Source: Chryseobacterium ginsenosidimutans (lineage in GTDB: Bacteria; Bacteroidota; Bacteroidia; Flavobacteriales; Weeksellaceae). From it: a DNA stretch of 64,000 nucleotides. Every line of letters starts with the position of its first letter. Position 1 is the first letter of the stretch. The position numbers and the translations under genes are program-made. The notes beneath the pieces are model-generated. The model searched no databases. It had not been told where the DNA came from and saw nothing but the letters and a program-made list of their open reading frames with translations. Below are positions 61,705 through 64,000 of the stretch, in pieces. The stretch is taken from assembly GCF_030823405.1 (NCBI RefSeq), contig NZ_JAUSXC010000001.1:1099001-1163000 (forward strand), in the 5' to 3' direction.

Positions 61705-63069
61705 ATGTCTTTAAAACGGAAGATAGCACTTAATCTCAGTATTGCCTTTTCATTACTTTTTGGTATTGTGATGGTGATTATTTATATGTCTTTTAATGAT
61801 TTCAGAAGAGAAGAATTCAAAGAAAGATTCAGACAGAGATTGGATTTTACTTCTCACTTTATTGCAAAGTCAAAAGATTTTGAAGAAGAAGCACCTGTTT
61901 TTTTTAATGAAAATTCTGATAATATTCTTTTAAATGAAACGATCTTAATTTTTAATAGTCAAAAAGAGTTAATTTATAGCACGATTAAAGATAGAAATGT
62001 AACCTGGGACAGCGCTTTATTGAAGGAACTCGACGAAAAGAAAATCGTCTATTCTGAAAAGACAGTACCTGAAATTTATGCAGCACTCAAAACAATTAAT
62101 GGTGAAAACTACTATATCCTCACAAGTGCTTTAGATACCAACGGAAATTCAAAATTAGCCTACCTGAAATATCTTTTGATAACGGCTTATGTGATGAGTA
62201 CGTTACTTATCGGTTTTTTCAGCTATTATTTTATGGGTCAGTTTCTGAAGCCTTTGGAAGATCTGAATCAGGAAATTTCAGAAGTTACGGCACATAAATT
62301 AACGACGCAGATTCCGGTAAGAGAATCAAACGACGAAATTAATGTTCTTGCAAGGTCCTTCAACACTATGATTACAAGATTGGATGATGTTTTTCAGTCG
62401 CAAAAAGACTTTACGGCAAGTGCTTCCCACGAAATCCGTACACCAATTACCAGAATGGCTTTTCAGCTGGAAAATTTAATTAAGCTTGAACAGCATTCTC
62501 CGGAAACATTATCTTCTTTAAAGCAGATTCAGAAAGATGTTTATCAATTATCAGATCTTACGAATTCTCTTTTGCTTTTAACAAAATTCGACAAAGAAAA
62601 TATTCAGAGTATTTATGAGGAGGTAAGAATTGATGAAGTGATTTTTGAGTCCTTCGAAGCGGTGGAAAAAAGTTATCCGAAGCTGAAAATGGATTTTCTC
62701 ATTTCTGAAGATACCTCAGAAAACGGACTTTTAACGATCAACGGGATTCAGTCTTTACTGGATATAGTTTTCATCAATTTGTTTAAAAATGCAGCAGTAT
62801 ATTCTGATGATACAGAAGTTGATGTATTAATTACTGAGACAAATGATAACCTTATTGTGGATGTAATTTCTCACGGAAATACAATTCCCAAAGAAGAACA
62901 GCCGAAGCTCTTTGAAGCCTTCATGCGTGGAAATAATTCACAGAATATTTCCGGCTCCGGTCTTGGTTTAAGAATTGTCAAAAGAATACTTGAATACCAC
63001 GGTGCCGAAATTATCTATACTTCTCCGGCTGATTTATTGAATAAATTCAGTGTAATTTTTAATAAATAG
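61705..63069 (+). CDS. Sensor histidine kinase
   Basis: A 454-residue inner-membrane kinase: helix 1 (about 8-30), a periplasmic sensor region of about 120 residues, helix 2 (about 153-176), HAMP linker, HisKA domain with the phospho-His in TASASHEIRTPITRM (near 240), and an HATPase domain with NLFKNAAVYS (N box) and SGSGLGLRIVKRI (G box). Together with the preceding regulator it forms a complete two-component system. Confidence 0.93.
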   Translation: MSLKRKIALNLSIAFSLLFGIVMVIIYMSFNDFRREEFKERFRQRLDFTSHFIAKSKDFEEEAPVFFNENSDNILLNETILIFNSQKELIYSTIKDRNVTWDSALLKELDEKKIVYSEKTVPEIYAALKTINGENYYILTSALDTNGNSKLAYLKYLLITAYVMSTLLIGFFSYYFMGQFLKPLEDLNQEISEVTAHKLTTQIPVRESNDEINVLARSFNTMITRLDDVFQSQKDFTASASHEIRTPITRMAFQLENLIKLEQHSPETLSSLKQIQKDVYQLSDLTNSLLLLTKFDKENIQSIYEEVRIDEVIFESFEAVEKSYPKLKMDFLISEDTSENGLLTINGIQSLLDIVFINLFKNAAVYSDDTEVDVLITETNDNLIVDVISHGNTIPKEEQPKLFEAFMRGNNSQNISGSGLGLRIVKRILEYHGAEIIYTSPADLLNKFSVIFNK

Positions 63070-63162
63070 AGATCTTCCCAAATTAAATTTAATTTTTTTT
63101 TAAGCCTCATTTAAGGTCATTTTAATAGCAGAAAGGCAATTTTGTATCATAAATTGAAAAAA

Positions 63163-64000
63163 ATGAACAAAATTGCAGGACTGTTTATTGCCATTTCCTC
63201 ATTCGTGGCAGGACAACAGAAAATGTCACTTTTGGATTGTGAGGAGGCTTTTCAAAAAAACAATCTACAACTACTCGCCGAGCAGTACAGCATCAACATG
63301 GCTGATGCGGATATTTTGCAGGCCAAAATCTGGGAACTTCCGCAATTGAGCGGGCAAATCAATGCTTATAATCCTGAAGACAGAAAAGTTTTTGATATAG
63401 GACACGCAAAAGGTGCACAGATAACCCAGTTAATTTACATGGGAGGTAAAAAGAAAAATGAAATTGCCTTTGCAAAATCAAATAAAGAATTAGCCCAGTT
63501 ACAGTTTTCTCAACTGCTGGTCGATCTTAAAACTCAACTTCATACAACATACTACAATCTTTACTACGAAAATTTAAAGCTTGAAAACACCAATAAACAA
63601 TTGGGGTACATGAATGATCTTTTAGCTGCTTACCGAATACAGTCGGCCAAAGGAAACGTGTCTTTAAAAGATGAAGTGAGGCTTCAGAGTATCGTAATTC
63701 AGCTTAATAATGACAAACTTGGTATCAATAAAAATATTCTTGAATTTGAGCAGGCTTTAAAGGTTTTAACAGGAATTACAGACGATATCGAACCACAAAT
63801 TTCTGATGCTGAAGCAAAAGATATTCTTGCTGCCCAACCTTTTGGCAACGAAACCGAACTACAGAAAAAAGCACTTCAAAATAATTCTGATTATCAGTAT
63901 AATTTAAAATTGATAGATAACAGCAAATTATATTCTCAGTGGCAAAAATCTCTGAATGTTCCAGATTTGAATGTTGGAGTTGGCTGGGATCAAAACGGAG
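63163..64000 (+). CDS. TolC-family outer-membrane protein, N-terminal part
   Basis: The frame is open to the window end, giving 279 residues of an unfinished gene. A signal peptide (MNKIAGLFIAISSFVAG, then QQKMSLLDC) precedes the long helical repeats of TolC-type channels: LDCEEAFQKNNLQLLAEQY, AQITQLIYMGGKKKNEIAFA and a heptad-rich region to about 215, then the second repeat. It forms the outer-membrane duct of tripartite efflux pumps. It begins 93 bases after the kinase gene, the usual order for regulator-sensor-efflux loci; membrane-fusion and pump genes are expected beyond the window. Confidence 0.85.
   Translation, partial: MNKIAGLFIAISSFVAGQQKMSLLDCEEAFQKNNLQLLAEQYSINMADADILQAKIWELPQLSGQINAYNPEDRKVFDIGHAKGAQITQLIYMGGKKKNEIAFAKSNKELAQLQFSQLLVDLKTQLHTTYYNLYYENLKLENTNKQLGYMNDLLAAYRIQSAKGNVSLKDEVRLQSIVIQLNNDKLGINKNILEFEQALKVLTGITDDIEPQISDAEAKDILAAQPFGNETELQKKALQNNSDYQYNLKLIDNSKLYSQWQKSLNVPDLNVGVGWDQNG

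Noticed and set aside
1..64000. CRISPR arrays, rRNA genes, prophage structural genes, replication origin
   Set aside because: No regularly spaced short direct repeats, no rRNA sequence, no capsid, tail or terminase-like genes and no DnaA-box cluster were noticed on reading.

Overview
This window is AT-rich bacterial DNA, almost certainly from a member of the Flavobacteriia (Bacteroidota), closest in style to Chryseobacterium and relatives (Weeksellaceae). The reasons are type IX secretion (T9SS) type A and type B sorting domains, promoters of the TTTG-N19/20-TAnnTTTG kind, few Shine-Dalgarno sites, a single-subunit SdhC with SdhA and SdhB, marker families such as DUF2480, IPExxxVDY, DUF6452/DUF6048 and bTHX, tRNA genes without an encoded CCA, and a tmRNA tag reading GNEEFALAA.

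Layout. 1-13.2 kb is housekeeping: the end of a MATE exporter, bTHX, DUF937 and DUF2480 proteins, lpxB, comEC, the succinate dehydrogenase operon sdhCAB, a thioredoxin-fold lipoprotein that has lost its CXXC, and rlmD followed by two small envelope proteins. 13.4-26.3 kb holds three tandem paralogous secreted metalloproteases, the third grown to 2150 residues by repeated FN3+GEVED units. 26.4-29.6 kb is a minus-strand operon ruvB-paiB-like-MBL-coaE. 29.8-33.1 kb is hutI, a DUF695 gene and hutG, followed by a frameshifted aldehyde dehydrogenase. 34.7-41.5 kb is a secreted FN3 protein and the conserved acpP-fabF-rnc-IPExxxVDY-pyk operon. 41.9-53.5 kb is accessory: a secreted thermonuclease, a small decaying gene cluster with at least five frame changes, a large polymorphic-toxin-like locus (1239-aa partner, 854-aa toxin-like protein, 158-aa candidate immunity protein), small hypothetical genes and an IS3 orfA remnant. 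It ends at the 3' end of ssrA. 54.1-58.0 kb is a 1275-aa T9SS type B adhesin-like protein. 58.3-60.8 kb is rpsU, a tyrosine recombinase, a hibernation factor and a tRNA array in which Thr-Tyr-Gly has been duplicated. 61.0-64.0 kb is a two-component system and the start of a TolC-family protein.

How the genes fit together. The core operons serve fatty acid synthesis with rRNA processing and glycolysis, respiration, recombination with CoA synthesis, and histidine breakdown. The secreted proteins share the T9SS route. The accessory block looks like a genomic island abutting ssrA: conflict genes, broken genes and a transposase scrap. The best candidate for an undescribed system is the 44.6-51.5 kb locus. 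Its products have no export signal and no family I can name with confidence, but their layout (big partner, multi-domain toxin-like protein, small gene starting one base after the toxin stop) is that of a toxin-immunity unit. The nearest alternative reading of the decay cluster and of the aldehyde dehydrogenase is sequencing error, since several of the frame changes fall in or beside short homopolymers.
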